In this document: positions 21,263-30,798 of the stretch, in pieces
Layout of the letters: each line of letters opens with the position of its first letter
Numbering within the stretch: position 1 is the stretch's first letter
DNA from: Planctomycetota bacterium
Lineage (GTDB): Bacteria > Planctomycetota > SZUA-567 > H5-PLA8
Direction: 5' to 3'
DNA: 40,356 bases
Assembly (NCBI GenBank): GCA_026184295.1
Contig: JAHCJK010000001.1
Coordinates: 88,862-129,217, forward strand
Translations under genes and position numbers: made by a program
Notes under the pieces: model-generated
The model's database searches: none
Seen by the model: the letters and a program-made list of their open reading frames with translations, nothing else
What the model was told of the DNA's origin: nothing

Positions 21263-22195
21263 ATGGAAAAGATTCTGGTCACGGGCGGAGCGGGGTACAT
21301 CGGATCGGTGCTGACGCCGATGCTCCTGGATGCCGGCCATCGGGTGACGATCTACGACAACATCATGTACGGCGCGCAGCCGCTCCTGAGCTTCTGCGGG
21401 CACCGCAACCTGGAACTGGTCAAAGGCGACGTGCGCGAGGCCGACGCGGTGGCCAAAGCCGTCAAGGGCCACGACTGGATCGTGCACCTGGCCGCCATCG
21501 TCGGCTACCCCGCGTGCGCGGCCGACCCGCTGCGCGCGAACTCCGTCAACGTCGAAGGCACCCGCAACATCGTCAAATCGATGGGCAAAGGCCAGCGCCT
21601 GATCTTCGCCAGCACGGGCTCGACCTACGGCAAGGTCGAAGGCACGGCCACGGAAGAGACCCCCATCGCGCCGCTGACGCTCTACGGCCGCAACAAGCGC
21701 GACTGCGAAGAACTGATCAAGGGTTCCATCCAGGATTTCATCCTGCTGCGCTTCGCCACGGTCTTCGGTTCGTCGCCGCGCCTGCGCCTGGACCTGCTGG
21801 TCAACGACTTCGTCTATCAGGCGATCCACAACCGCCAGATCATCCTGTACGAGGGCCACTTCCGCCGCACGTTCCTGCACAGCCAGGACGCCGCGGCCGT
21901 CTACCCGTTCTGCATGCAGCATTACGAGCAGATGCGCGGCCAGACGTACAACGTCGGCGACGAGACGATGAATTACACCAAGAAAGAAATCGCGCAGATG
22001 ATCAAGAAGTACGTCGAATACTATCTGCACGAAGCCGAAGTCGGCCACGACATGGACCAGCGCGACTACGCCGTCGATTACAGCAAGCTGCGCACGCTCG
22101 GCTACCGCGCCAAGGTGAGCATGGACGACGGCATCCAGGAACTCGTGAAGATCTTCCGCGTCCTGCGCACCAGCGATCCGCTGCGCAACGTGTAA
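21263..22195 (+). CDS. NAD-dependent sugar epimerase/dehydratase (GalE-like SDR)
   Basis: The 310-residue extended SDR has GGAGYIG (8-14) for NAD binding, HLAAIVGYPACAADP, ASTGSTYG (117-123) and the catalytic YGRNK (Tyr141, Lys145). A C-terminal FRRTFLHSQDAA and NVGDETMNYTKKEIA follow, as in NDP-sugar epimerases and dehydratases. Residues that would tell epimerase from dehydratase are not diagnostic by eye. GGAGG (21247-21251) lies 11 nt before ATG 21263, and the gene starts 24 nt after the GT2 stop, so it is probably the last gene of the cluster operon. Confidence 0.85.
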   Translation: MEKILVTGGAGYIGSVLTPMLLDAGHRVTIYDNIMYGAQPLLSFCGHRNLELVKGDVREADAVAKAVKGHDWIVHLAAIVGYPACAADPLRANSVNVEGTRNIVKSMGKGQRLIFASTGSTYGKVEGTATEETPIAPLTLYGRNKRDCEELIKGSIQDFILLRFATVFGSSPRLRLDLLVNDFVYQAIHNRQIILYEGHFRRTFLHSQDAAAVYPFCMQHYEQMRGQTYNVGDETMNYTKKEIAQMIKKYVEYYLHEAEVGHDMDQRDYAVDYSKLRTLGYRAKVSMDDGIQELVKIFRVLRTSDPLRNV

Positions 22196-22216
22196 GCCGC
22201 GGGCGCCGGCAGCCCG

Positions 22217-23719
22217 CTAGGGTTCGGCGCCTTGATGTCCGTACAACCGCCAGTGCTCCTCCTGCGCCAGCAACGTCAGGTCGTTCGGCCCGCGGCTCAT
22301 CAGGCGCGGCAGCACGTCTTCGTGGGCCCGGATCAAATAGTAATCGTACCGCAGCAGTTCCTCGTGCGACATATCGAGGGGCGGCCATTCGAAGCCCTGC
22401 GGCAGCGGCGGCCCCATGCCGTCACGGTAGCGAACGGGTTCTGCGAAGAGGCTCGCGAAGCTGAACTCCGCCGTGCCGCCTTTTTCGGCCTGATACCACG
22501 CCGGAAAGTGCAGGAAGTACGGGCGTCCCAGCGCGCGGGACTCGGGATCGACCATCAGGAAAAAGAGCTTCTTACCCGGCTTCATCCGTTCCGCGATCTT
22601 CTGGAAAGGCTGCGTTTCCCGGTCGAACGCGGGCAGACGCACCCACAGGAACGCGCTGCCCGCGAGTACGGTGAGCGCCACGGCCCGTTGCAGGATGCGC
22701 TTTGCGTTCGGTTGCGGCGCCGAGGCCGCCGCCGCGAGCGCCAGCGGAACCACGAACACGGCTACCCGCTGCTCAAGAAAAAACGTGTGAAAATACTGCG
22801 TCGGACAGAGGAGATACGCCAGCAGGGCCAAACCGGCCGGAACGGCGTATCGCCAGGAACGCACGGCCGACCGCCCCGCCCAGAAGATCGCCGCGAGCAG
22901 CGCCAGGAGCACGCCGCCGTACACGAGGCCGAGGCTCGACGTGCCGGGATCGATTTGAAAGACCGGGAATTGCAGGAGGCGGTCGAGTCCGAGTTCCCAG
23001 GCGCCGCCCTTGTTCACCATCGTGTAGGAACTCTTGGCGAACAGGTACCAGCCCACGGCCAGCGGACCGGGCGATAGCAGGATCGCGGCCAGCAGGAAGG
23101 CCTGCCGCCGCAGCCATCCGGCCACGGCGAGCGTGGCCAGAGCGAGCGCCGCCGCGATCGCCCAGGCCAGCGCGTGCGTGAAATACAGCGCCGCGACGCA
23201 CACGATCAACTGCAAGCGGCGGCCTCGCGTGAGATCGTCGCGAACGTCCCGGCAGATCGCGATGCAGAAGAGGCCGAGGGGCACCGCGGCCAGGTACGGG
23301 GTCACGCCCCACATGAAGCAGGGACCGAACGAGAGCGGGAATCCGAGCAGCGCCCACCAGCGGTCCCCGCGGTTCGCCCGCAGCAGCGCCAGCAGCGAGA
23401 GCGGCATGCTCACGACGATGAGCGAGATCAGCAGGCGCATCGCGTCCGGGACGCTCAGGACGCGCGCGAAGAGCCAGCCCAGGTAATACGAGAGCACGTA
23501 CGGCGACCAACCGTGCAGCTCGTAGCGCGCGGCGACCTCGGGCTCGTTCAGGTGCCCCAGCAGCCACACTTGCGCCGCGCGCTGCGGCAGGTCGATCATC
23601 GGCGGGTACTTGACGATCCAGAACGGCAGCAGGTACGCGAGCGCGGCCAGCCCGAATGCGATCCAGAATCCGTCGGAGGGCTCCGCGGCGCTTGGCGCAG
23701 GCGAAGGGGCGTCGGCCAT
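22217..23719 (-). CDS. Polytopic membrane protein, possible GT-C glycosyltransferase
   Basis: The 500-residue protein has about ten membrane segments. A first long loop carries an acidic residue (KYPPMIDLPQRAAQ) after segment one, the place where GT-C enzymes keep their catalytic Asp. The C-terminal 110 residues are soluble (FFLMVDPESRALGRPYFLHFPAWYQ). This layout fits a lipid-linked-sugar glycosyltransferase, but I cannot name a family. It converges with the sugar operon, 21 nt between stops. TAGGGT lies 6 nt before ATG 23719 with no Shine-Dalgarno. Partnership with the TMTC-like gene upstream is inferred from location and type. Confidence 0.65.
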   Translation of the reverse strand: MADAPSPAPSAAEPSDGFWIAFGLAALAYLLPFWIVKYPPMIDLPQRAAQVWLLGHLNEPEVAARYELHGWSPYVLSYYLGWLFARVLSVPDAMRLLISLIVVSMPLSLLALLRANRGDRWWALLGFPLSFGPCFMWGVTPYLAAVPLGLFCIAICRDVRDDLTRGRRLQLIVCVAALYFTHALAWAIAAALALATLAVAGWLRRQAFLLAAILLSPGPLAVGWYLFAKSSYTMVNKGGAWELGLDRLLQFPVFQIDPGTSSLGLVYGGVLLALLAAIFWAGRSAVRSWRYAVPAGLALLAYLLCPTQYFHTFFLEQRVAVFVVPLALAAAASAPQPNAKRILQRAVALTVLAGSAFLWVRLPAFDRETQPFQKIAERMKPGKKLFFLMVDPESRALGRPYFLHFPAWYQAEKGGTAEFSFASLFAEPVRYRDGMGPPLPQGFEWPPLDMSHEELLRYDYYLIRAHEDVLPRLMSRGPNDLTLLAQEEHWRLYGHQGAEP

Positions 23720-23725
23720 GGGCGA

Positions 23726-23731
23726 ACCCTA
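23726..23731 (-). promoter_or_regulatory. -10 element TAGGGT before the GT-C-like gene
   Basis: Minus-strand TAGGGT, 6 nt before ATG 23719, identical to the hexamers before 15008 and 39242. No clear -35. Confidence 0.35.
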
Positions 23732-23786
23732 CCGATGCCTTCGAAAAGCGGTAGTGGAAAACAGATTCGCGCGCGCGCAAACCGCT

Positions 23787-25681
23787 TTAAGGAATTTCCG
23801 TCAATCGCCGAGCCGTCTCCTCCATGCCCAGCTTTCTACAGATGCCCGACAACTGCACCCTCGGTCCGGGGTCGCCGGGCGAGAGGTTCACCAGCAGCGC
23901 CGCGGCGTCGAAGGCGTCTTCCCAGCGCTGCTGCTGGATGCGCGCCGCGGCCGTGACGCGCAGGACGTCGCGCGCGAGCGCCAGCACCGCGCGGCGGTCG
24001 AAGCCGTCGGCCCCGGCCTCGGGCGGTTCGTACTGCGGCGGCAAATCGTTCGGCAGGCGCGCGCCATCACGGCAGGCGGCGTGGACGCGCGCGAGCGCTT
24101 CCGCCAAGCCGGCGGGCCGCAGGCCTTCGGCCAGGTTCAGCGCGCCCTCGGAGTCGCCCGTGCGTGCCAGGATTTCCGCGCGCGCCGCCCGGATGGCCGG
24201 ATGCTCCGCCTGCGGATCGCCATCCAGCACCTTTGCCATCAGCGCCTGCGCTTCTTCTTTCCGGCCGGCTCGATAGAGCGCCGGAAGGGCCCGCTTCAGG
24301 GCGAAGGCCTTCTGCGCCGGCAGCATGCGCCGAGCGTCGGGCGCGGCCAGGGCCTGCTCGCACGCCTGCTCGATCTCCGGCGCCAGGCTCGCGTCGTGCC
24401 GCGCGGCAAGCGCGAAGCCCAGGTTGATCCAGGCCAGCGCCGCGCCGGGTTCCTTCTCCGCGTTCTGCCGGAAGAGCGTTTCGGGCGTGGCGAACGAGGG
24501 CACGCGCAGCAGCGTCAGGACCGCGCACGCCGCGATCGCCGCGAGGCTCAGGCCGGTCCGCACGGACGCCCGCCGGACCGCGTCCAGCCAGGCGTCGCAG
24601 GCCCAGGCCCACAGCAGCAGCCACCCCGGCAGCGCCCAGAGCAGATAGTGGTCGGCCATGGGGACCGGCTGCGGCACCAGGTTCAACGCCGGCAGCAACC
24701 CCGCGCAGCCCAGCCACCACGCGCCCGCGCGCCGGCGGGCCTCGGGGCCACGCCGCGCGGTCCACAGCGGCAGCGCGAGGACCAGCGCCCAGGCGAGCAG
24801 ATGCCACGGGTCCGCCGCACTCGGTTCGGGCACGGCGTAGTAAAAGGCGAGTTCCACGGGCGCGAGCGCGTTCAACAGGTATCGCAGGAGCATCGGTCCG
24901 CCGCCGGAAAGCGCCGCCAATGCCGAACCGCCCAGCGGGACGTTCGTCAAATCGCTGCGCACTCCGCTGAAGGCCGTGAACACGAGGAACGCGGCCGTCA
25001 GCCCCGCGAACGGCGCGGCGTCCCGCAGGGCCTCCCGCCAGGAGACGCGGCACAGGATGTATTCGCCCGCCAGCACCAGCAGCGGCAGCGCGACCGCGTG
25101 CGGCTTGGCCAGCAGCGCCAGGCCCGCCAGCGCCAGCGCGGCGGCGTAGGCGGCGCGGCGTTCACCCCGCGCCGCGGCCAGACGGAACGCCAGGTACCGT
25201 TCGAGGCTCCAGAAGGCCAGCGCCATGCTCACGACCGTCTTGCGGTTGGCGAGCCATTCCACGCTGCTCGCGGCGGCGGGGTGCGCCGCGAAGAGCAGCG
25301 CGACGAACAGCGCCAGGCGCGGCCGCCCGGTCAGTTTGCGCACGATGCTTTGCACCGCCAGCGCGCAGAGTCCGAACCAGCAGAGCTGGTGCAGGCGCGG
25401 GCCCCACCAGGATCCGTCGCCGAATACGGCCAGATCGAACCAGATCGTGAGCTGCGTGACCGGGAAGTACTCGCTGTAGAACCAGCGGAAGCAGCCCGCC
25501 AACCCGGCCCACGCGCCGCCGTGCAGCGCCTGGTTGGCCCGGTAGTAGACCTCGTCGTCCACGCCCAGCAGCCCGTAGGAGAGGCTGCGCGCATAGAGCG
25601 CGAACGGAAGGAAGAACGGGAGCGCCATCAGGCGCCCGACACCGGCGCGCGCGTGGGCTTCGAGGTCCGCCGGGGCGGCGT

Positions 25682-25685
<4 letters not shown>
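23787..25685 (-). CDS. TMTC-like membrane glycosyltransferase with TPR tail
   Basis: The 632-residue protein combines an N-terminal GT-C membrane domain with a C-terminal helical repeat region. GVDDEVYY (41-48) is the first-loop acidic motif, YFPVTQLT (73-80) resembles the F-x-P-x-x-x-L-T element, and [15 protein letters not shown] (135-149) matches the HP-x-x-x-E-x-V-x-x-x-x-x-R block of eukaryotic TMTC proteins and bacterial relatives. Residues about 400-632 form TPR-like helices ([29 protein letters not shown]). TMTC proteins transfer mannose to protein Ser/Thr outside the cytoplasm; this activity is inferred here. Its ATG overlaps the stop of the YjbQ-family gene (ATGA), so it is translationally coupled, and it is chosen over the longer frame to 25757. 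Confidence 0.75.
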
Positions 25686-26101
<416 letters not shown>

Positions 26102-26168
26102 GGCGCCCCTCCTTTGGCGACGAGGGTAGCGCCTGCGCGGCATGCCGCCAAGCGGCGTAGGCTGTTCG

Positions 26169-27068
26169 CTAGTAGCGGTTGTCCCACTCGCTGGCCGGCT
26201 GCGCGGGCTTGGGCGGCGGGTACAGCATCGGCCACGCGGAGATCAGCAGCGCCGCGGCGACGGGCAGGCCCACCAGCGCCATGCGCATCGGCACGGCCAG
26301 CCACGCGGGGCGCTTGTCCACGAAGCTCAGTTCGCCCAGCCAGAGCGCCAGCGGCGCGAGCGCGAGGACGATCGCGGCCGAGAGCGGCAGGTCGGAATAG
26401 AAGTGCCCGCAGGCCAGCAGCGCGACGGCCACCGGCACGAGCACGTACAACGGCCCGCGCCAGAACGTGAAGCGCGGCGCGAGCCACGCGGCCACCACGC
26501 CCGCGCCCAGCGCCGCGGCCAGCAGGCCCGCGATCTGCCCGTACTTGATGCTGCCCGTCAGCGCCAGCGATCCCGCGATGCCCGCGCACCAGAGCCACAG
26601 CGCCAGCGGCAGCGAGGCGCCCGGGCGGGCTTCGGCGAGAAGTTCCAGCGCCGCGAGCACCAGCGCGGACGCGAGCCCGATGCCGGCGTGCCAGGCGACG
26701 GCTTCGCCGGTGCTCCAGACGGCGCGCTTGGGCCCGAGCGTCAGGCCCAGCGACGCGGCGGCCAGCCCGAGGCAGAGCACCAGCACGACCGCCAGTCCGG
26801 GGGCCTTGGCGGCCGCGCGCAGCCCCGCGACCCAGCCCAGCAGCGCCAGGAACGGAAGCCAGTCTTCGGCCAGCCTTGGCGGAAAGCCCGGCCAGCCCCA
26901 CGTCAGCAGGCAGCCGGCGACGAAGGCCAGGGCCAGCGCGGGAGCGCCCGCGAAATGCGCGCCCGAGGGCACGCTGCCGCGGCGCTTCCAGACGCGCCAG
27001 CCCAGGCCCCAGCATGCGCCGGCGGCCAGGGCGGGCATCAAAATGCCGAAGAGAAGGGGAGCAAACAT
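26169..27068 (-). CDS. Polytopic membrane protein of unknown function
   Basis: The 299-residue protein is almost entirely hydrophobic, with about nine membrane segments and only short loops ([28 protein letters not shown]). It ends in a Pro-rich tail ([17 protein letters not shown]). No catalytic or transport motif stands out. It follows the yceI-like gene on the same strand after 46 nt that contain a 10-bp hairpin, and it precedes the YjbQ-family gene by 67 nt. No Shine-Dalgarno is visible at ATG 27068. Confidence 0.7.
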   Translation of the reverse strand: MFAPLLFGILMPALAAGACWGLGWRVWKRRGSVPSGAHFAGAPALALAFVAGCLLTWGWPGFPPRLAEDWLPFLALLGWVAGLRAAAKAPGLAVVLVLCLGLAAASLGLTLGPKRAVWSTGEAVAWHAGIGLASALVLAALELLAEARPGASLPLALWLWCAGIAGSLALTGSIKYGQIAGLLAAALGAGVVAAWLAPRFTFWRGPLYVLVPVAVALLACGHFYSDLPLSAAIVLALAPLALWLGELSFVDKRPAWLAVPMRMALVGLPVAAALLISAWPMLYPPPKPAQPASEWDNRY

Positions 27069-27075
27069 GAGGTTT

Positions 27076-27101
27076 GGCGCGGAGGTGGGAGCCTCCGCGC
27101 C
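27076..27101 (-). terminator. 10-bp perfect hairpin between the YceI and membrane-protein genes
   Basis: GGCGCGGAGG-TGGGAG-CCTCCGCGCC pairs fully. It lies 13 nt behind the YceI stop and 8 nt before the next ATG, without a T-run. It could attenuate transcription or restrict translation of the membrane-protein gene. Confidence 0.5.
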
Positions 27102-27114
27102 CTCCGAGGCGGGG

Positions 27115-27699
27115 TTACTCTTTCTTGGGAACGGCGGCTTCGATCGCGACGATGATGGTGACGTCGTCGCCGATGGCGTCGAGCGCCTGCTTCATGCCGT
27201 AGTCGCTGCGCTTGATGGTGAAGGTGCCTTCAAACCCGACGCGCAGGCCGCCCCACGGGTCCTTGCCGCCGCCGGTCTTGGTCAGCTTGAGCGTGAGTTC
27301 CTTCGTCACGCCGAGCATGGTGAAGTTGCCGGTGACGTCGTACGTCCCGTCGTCGGCCTTCGCGACCTTGGTGCTCTTGAAGGCGATCGTGGGAAACTGT
27401 TTGGCGTTGAAGAAGTCGGGGCCCTTGAGGTGCTGGTCGCGCTTCTCGTTGTCGGTGTCCACGCTCTCGGTTTTGACTTCCATGCTGATGCTGCACTTCG
27501 ACGCGTCGGCTTCGTCGTACACCAGCGTGCCCGTCGGGTTGTTGATGCGCCCGTAGGTGTAGCTGACGTTGATGTGCTTGATCTTGAAGATCAGCGCCGA
27601 ATGGACCGGGTCCAGTTCGTACGTCTCGGCCGCGCGCGCCTGGACGACGGCCGCGCACGCCAGGAGCACCGCCGCGCACCACACGAATGTTCTCTTCAC
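27115..27699 (-). CDS. YceI family periplasmic lipid-binding protein
   Basis: The 194-residue protein has a signal peptide (MKRTFVWCAAVLLACAAVVQARA). The YceI lipocalin-like barrel follows: YELDPVHSALIFKIKH with the conserved D-x-x-H-S, the FNAKQFPTIAFKSTKV block, VTGNFTMLGVTKELTL and FTIKRSDYGM. Members bind polyisoprenoid or other amphiphilic lipids in the periplasm and are often induced by stress. GTG 27699 is preceded by GAGGAGG at 8 nt, a strong site. A MarR-type regulator lies 67 nt upstream on the same strand, an arrangement I associate with autoregulated marR-yceI units. Confidence 0.92.
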   Translation of the reverse strand: MKRTFVWCAAVLLACAAVVQARAAETYELDPVHSALIFKIKHINVSYTYGRINNPTGTLVYDEADASKCSISMEVKTESVDTDNEKRDQHLKGPDFFNAKQFPTIAFKSTKVAKADDGTYDVTGNFTMLGVTKELTLKLTKTGGGKDPWGGLRVGFEGTFTIKRSDYGMKQALDAIGDDVTIIVAIEAAVPKKE

Positions 27700-27766
27700 G
27701 CTTTCTTCCTCCTCAAAAGGGTCCGGTGACTAAAGGTGGCCAAGGGGCCTCAAAATTCCGGTTCTT

Positions 27767-28285
27767 CTAGCGCCGCGAACGCTTCGGACGCGAAGCCGCG
27801 CGCGCACGCGCCGGGCGTTCCGGCGGCGTGCGCATCCGTTCGAGCAGGCGGATCGCCGCCCGCAATTCGGTCTTCGAAAGATGCTTCAAACTCCCGCGCA
27901 CGACCGCGCGCAGAGGCAAATCCAGCCGCGCGAGCAGGCGCAGGCCCTTGCGCGAGACGAACGCGACCACGACGCGGCGGTCCCGGGCGTCGCGTCGGCG
28001 CGTGGCCAGCCCCTGCGCGGCCAGGCGGTCGAGCAGGCGCGTCACGTCGGGGTTGCGGGTGAGCATGCGCGCTCCGACTTCGCCGCAGGGCAACCCGCCG
28101 GCGCCCGCGCCGCGCAGGATGCGCAGGACGTTGTACTGTTCTCCGGAGAGCCCGTGCCGGGCCAGCAGGTCCTCGCCGGCGCGGGCCAGGCGGTCCGCGG
28201 TCCTTACCAGGTTGAGCAGGGCTTCCTCTTCCAGGCTTTCGAAGGGTTGCGTCTGCTTGATCTCCGCCATCAGCCGGCTCTTCAT
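27767..28285 (-). CDS. MarR family transcriptional regulator
   Basis: The 172-residue protein has a helical dimerisation region and the MarR winged helix: LSGEQYNVLRILRGAGAGGLPCGEVGARMLTRNPDVTRLLDRLAAQGLATRRRDARDRRVVVAFVSRKGLRLL. The recognition helix (PDVTRLLDRL) and the wing (RDARDRRVV) are intact. The C terminus is Arg/Ala-rich. It probably represses its own promoter: an inverted repeat TATTTGT...ACAAATA overlaps the -35/-10. ATG 28285 lies 7 nt after the -10 and would be leaderless; ATG 28270 is the alternative. No Shine-Dalgarno fits either. The likely target is the downstream yceI-like gene. Confidence 0.88.
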   Translation of the reverse strand: MKSRLMAEIKQTQPFESLEEEALLNLVRTADRLARAGEDLLARHGLSGEQYNVLRILRGAGAGGLPCGEVGARMLTRNPDVTRLLDRLAAQGLATRRRDARDRRVVVAFVSRKGLRLLARLDLPLRAVVRGSLKHLSKTELRAAIRLLERMRTPPERPARARAASRPKRSRR

Positions 28286-28292
28286 GCATTTC

Positions 28293-28321
28293 AAGATATT
28301 TGTTGCAACGGATATTGTCAA
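28293..28321 (-). promoter_or_regulatory. marR promoter TTGACA-N17-TATCTT
   Basis: On the minus strand, a perfect -35 TTGACA (28316-28321) and TATCTT (28293-28298) with a 17-nt spacer. It is the best-matching promoter on the minus strand of this window. Confidence 0.7.
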
Positions 28322-28329
28322 GACAAATA
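28297..28329. promoter_or_regulatory. Probable MarR operator (inverted repeat over the promoter)
   Basis: TATTTGT (28297-28303) and ACAAATA (28323-28329) are perfect inverted arms 19 nt apart; an inner TTGTTGCAAC adds partial symmetry. The repeat covers both promoter hexamers, so binding of a MarR dimer would block transcription. Confidence 0.5.
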
Positions 28330-28384
28330 CCGTTTCAACGAATGTGTGTCCCGTCTTGCGGAAGCCGCGGGGCGCGCGCCGGGA

Positions 28385-29317
28385 CTACGTGGCGTTCTTC
28401 GCGCTGTCGAAGAGGCGCTTGATGGGGGAGAGCACGCGCGCGACGGTGCCGTGCGCCGTCACGCGGGAGACGACCACCAGCGGGGCTTCCGCCGGCGTGT
28501 TGACGATCCGCAGCGCCAGCAGCAGGTGTTCGGCCGTCTGGTAGCGGTGGTCGGGGTTCTTTTCCAGCAGGCGCCCGATCAGCTTGGCGAATTCCATCGA
28601 GACCTTGGGGACGCGCACGTTCACCGCGACGGGGCGTTCCTTCAGGTGCCCCTGCAGGATCTCTTCTTCCACTTTGGAAGTGAACGGGGGCTGCCCGGTG
28701 ATCGCGTGGTAGATCGTCGCGCCCAGGCTGTACAGGTCCGAACGGTGGTCCACCTTCGAACTGCCCCTGCTGCCCAGCGCCTGTTCGGGCGACATGTAGA
28801 TCGGCGTCCCGGCCGAGAAGCGCGCCCAGTTGACCTGGCTGAGCGGCACGCGGGCGAATCCGAGGTCGGAGAGTTTGCACTCGCCGTTGGCGTCGATGAG
28901 GATGTTTTCGGGCTTGATGTCCTGGTGGACGATCCCGTTCATGCGCAGCTTGCGCAGCGCCTGGGCCATGTGCCGCATCACCCAGATGCACTGCCCTTCG
29001 GTCATCGCGCCGGCGCGGCGCATCTGGTCGGCCAGCGGCACGCCGTGGACGAATTCGAACGCGACGAACGGAATGCCGTCGTGCGTACCGACGTCGAAGG
29101 TGCGGACGATGTGGGGATGGTGGATCTGGAGGCCGGCCCTCGCCCCGTCTTCGAACATCTTCGAGACCAGGTTGTCCTGCACGAAGCGCGAAGAGAGGAT
29201 CTTGAGGGCGACGTCCTGGCCTTCGGAGTTGACGGCACGGTAGACGGTCCCGGTCGCACCTGATCCGACGATGCGATCGATGGTGTACGCGCCGATCTTT
29301 GTGCCCGTCTGGTACAT
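28385..29317 (-). CDS. Soluble Ser/Thr protein kinase with HQD in place of HRD
   Basis: The 310-residue protein is a kinase domain with a short C-terminal tail and no membrane segment. GSGATGTVY (18-26) is the glycine loop, Lys39 in ALKIL binds ATP, HQDIKPENIL (131-140) is the catalytic loop, DLGFAR (151-156) replaces DFG, and TPIYMSPEQA is the activation end. The Arg of HRD is Gln, so activation-loop phosphorylation is probably not needed for activity (non-RD kinase); Asp133 and Lys135 remain. The 40-residue tail ends RVLSPIKRLFDSAKNAT. TAAGGT lies 6 nt before ATG 29317; AAGGT could also serve as a Shine-Dalgarno. Confidence 0.92.
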   Translation of the reverse strand: MYQTGTKIGAYTIDRIVGSGATGTVYRAVNSEGQDVALKILSSRFVQDNLVSKMFEDGARAGLQIHHPHIVRTFDVGTHDGIPFVAFEFVHGVPLADQMRRAGAMTEGQCIWVMRHMAQALRKLRMNGIVHQDIKPENILIDANGECKLSDLGFARVPLSQVNWARFSAGTPIYMSPEQALGSRGSSKVDHRSDLYSLGATIYHAITGQPPFTSKVEEEILQGHLKERPVAVNVRVPKVSMEFAKLIGRLLEKNPDHRYQTAEHLLLALRIVNTPAEAPLVVVSRVTAHGTVARVLSPIKRLFDSAKNAT

Positions 29318-29351
29318 AAATTTACCTTATCACAAATTTTGCACCAGTGCA
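29318..29351 (-). promoter_or_regulatory. -10-like TAAGGT and palindrome before the kinase
   Basis: Minus-strand TAAGGT (29324-29329) is 6 nt before the ATG. TGCAC-CA-GTGCA (29340-29351) is an inverted repeat at the position of the -35, a possible operator. The rest of the interval to 29545 is AT-richer, with one weak CCTGG/CCAGG stem, and holds no gene. Confidence 0.35.
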
Positions 29352-29545
29352 TCTGAAAAGCCTGAAACCTTCGCAATCAACGTCATAGAAAAGAGTTGTG
29401 TGATTTTTGCGGCGGCTTCCGCGCTGCACCTTAGTCCTGGTTGGTAAATTTTTATCCAGGTTTTCGGTTCGGATTGTGCAAAAGCCCGACGCTCCTTAAC
29501 ACGGGGCCGGCTCCCAACTTCCCGTCTTAAGTGGAGTAGTTCGGG

Positions 29546-30686
29546 TTAGTTTGTGCTGCTCTTTTTCTTCTGCGCCTGCTGGAGCTTCATCCGCAGGAAG
29601 GCTTCGACGAATGCGTCGAGGTCGCCGTCGAGCGCGCCCTGCGCATTGGTCACCTTCAGTTCGGTTCGATGGTCGTTGACCATCGTGTAGGGATGCAGCA
29701 CGTACGAACGAATCTGGCTCCCGAAGGCGATGTCGCCTTTCTCGCCGTACAGGGCCGCCAGTTCCTTGTCGCGCTGGATGTCCTGCAGGCGCTGCAGCTT
29801 GGCTTTCAGGATTTCGAGGGCCAGGACGCGGTTGCGCTGCTGGCTGCGTTCCACCTGGCAGCGCACCGAAATGCCCGTCGGGATGTGCTTCATCAGCACG
29901 ACGGACTCAACCTTGTTCACATTCTGCCCGCCCGCGCCGCCCGAACGGCAGGTCTGCACTTCCAGATCCTTGTCGGGAATGACGATGTCGCTGTCGCCTT
30001 CCTCGAATTCCGGCGTCACGTCCACGCTGGCGAAGCTCGTCTGGCGCTTGCCTTCCGCGTTGAACGGGGAGATGCGCACCAGCCGGTGCACGCCGATTTC
30101 GCTCTGCAGCAGCCCGTAGGCGAAGGGTCCTTCGATCTTCAGCGTCGCCGAGCGCAGCCCGGCGGATTCGTTTTCCACCTGGTCGAGCAGCACGCACTTG
30201 AAGCCCTTGCGTTCGGCCCAGCGCGCGTACATGCGCATCAGCATGCTCGTCCAGTCGGTGGCGTCGTCGCCGCCCGCGCCGGCCTGCAGCGAAAGGTACG
30301 CGTTGCGGTGGTCGTTCTTGCCCGAAAGCTGCGCGCGGAGTTCGTAGCGCCCGACCTCTTCGACGAAGACGTCGATGTCGCCCGCGATCTGCCCGACGGA
30401 GGCCTCGTCCTTCTCGGCCTCGTACAGTTCCAGCAGTTCGCCCAGGTCGCGCCCCTGCTTCTCGTAATCGGAGAGCGGGCCGACGATGGCCTTATGCTTC
30501 TTCAGTTCGCTGACGAGGGATTGCGCCTTGGGCGGATCGTTCCAGAAATCGTTGGCCTCCATCCGGGCCTCGATTTCCTTGATGCGGCGCTCTTTGCCGG
30601 CGACGTCAAAGAGAGTCCCGGAGGTGCACCAGGCGCTTGACGTAGTCGTCGAGCCGCTCGCGTATCTCGGCTACATTATGGACCAT
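29546..30686 (-). CDS. prfB: Peptide chain release factor 2 with programmed +1 frameshift
   Basis: The full product of 379 residues needs a +1 shift. ATG 30686 opens a frame of 26 codons ending CTT-TGA (CTT 30609-30611, TGA 30606-30608). Skipping the T continues as GAC-GTC-GCC, giving [15 protein letters not shown] and then [14 protein letters not shown], the standard RF2 N terminus. SPF (206-208) is the stop-recognition tripeptide for UGA/UAA, and [14 protein letters not shown] carries the GGQ (252-254) that drives peptide release; both sit within two residues of their E. coli positions. The frameshift senses RF2 level. The upstream pseudo-Shine-Dalgarno is only CCGGGA, 5 nt from CTT, weaker than the usual AGGGGG. 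GGAGG lies 10 nt before ATG 30686. Starting at 30562 would lose the N-terminal domain. Confidence 0.96.
30606..30611 (-). promoter_or_regulatory. RF2 recoding site CTT-TGA-C
   Basis: The slippery codon CTT followed by in-frame TGA and C is the conserved RF2 autoregulatory frameshift site. Low RF2 lets the ribosome slip +1 to TTT and read on. Confidence 0.95.
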
Positions 30687-30798
30687 GTCGCGCCTGCCTC
30701 CGGGCCAACCAACCTTCGACGGACGCCCATACTACCTCCTCCGTGAACTTCCCTCAAGAGGAGGCTCGCCCGGCTCGCGTTTCTGGGGTAGGGAAGGT

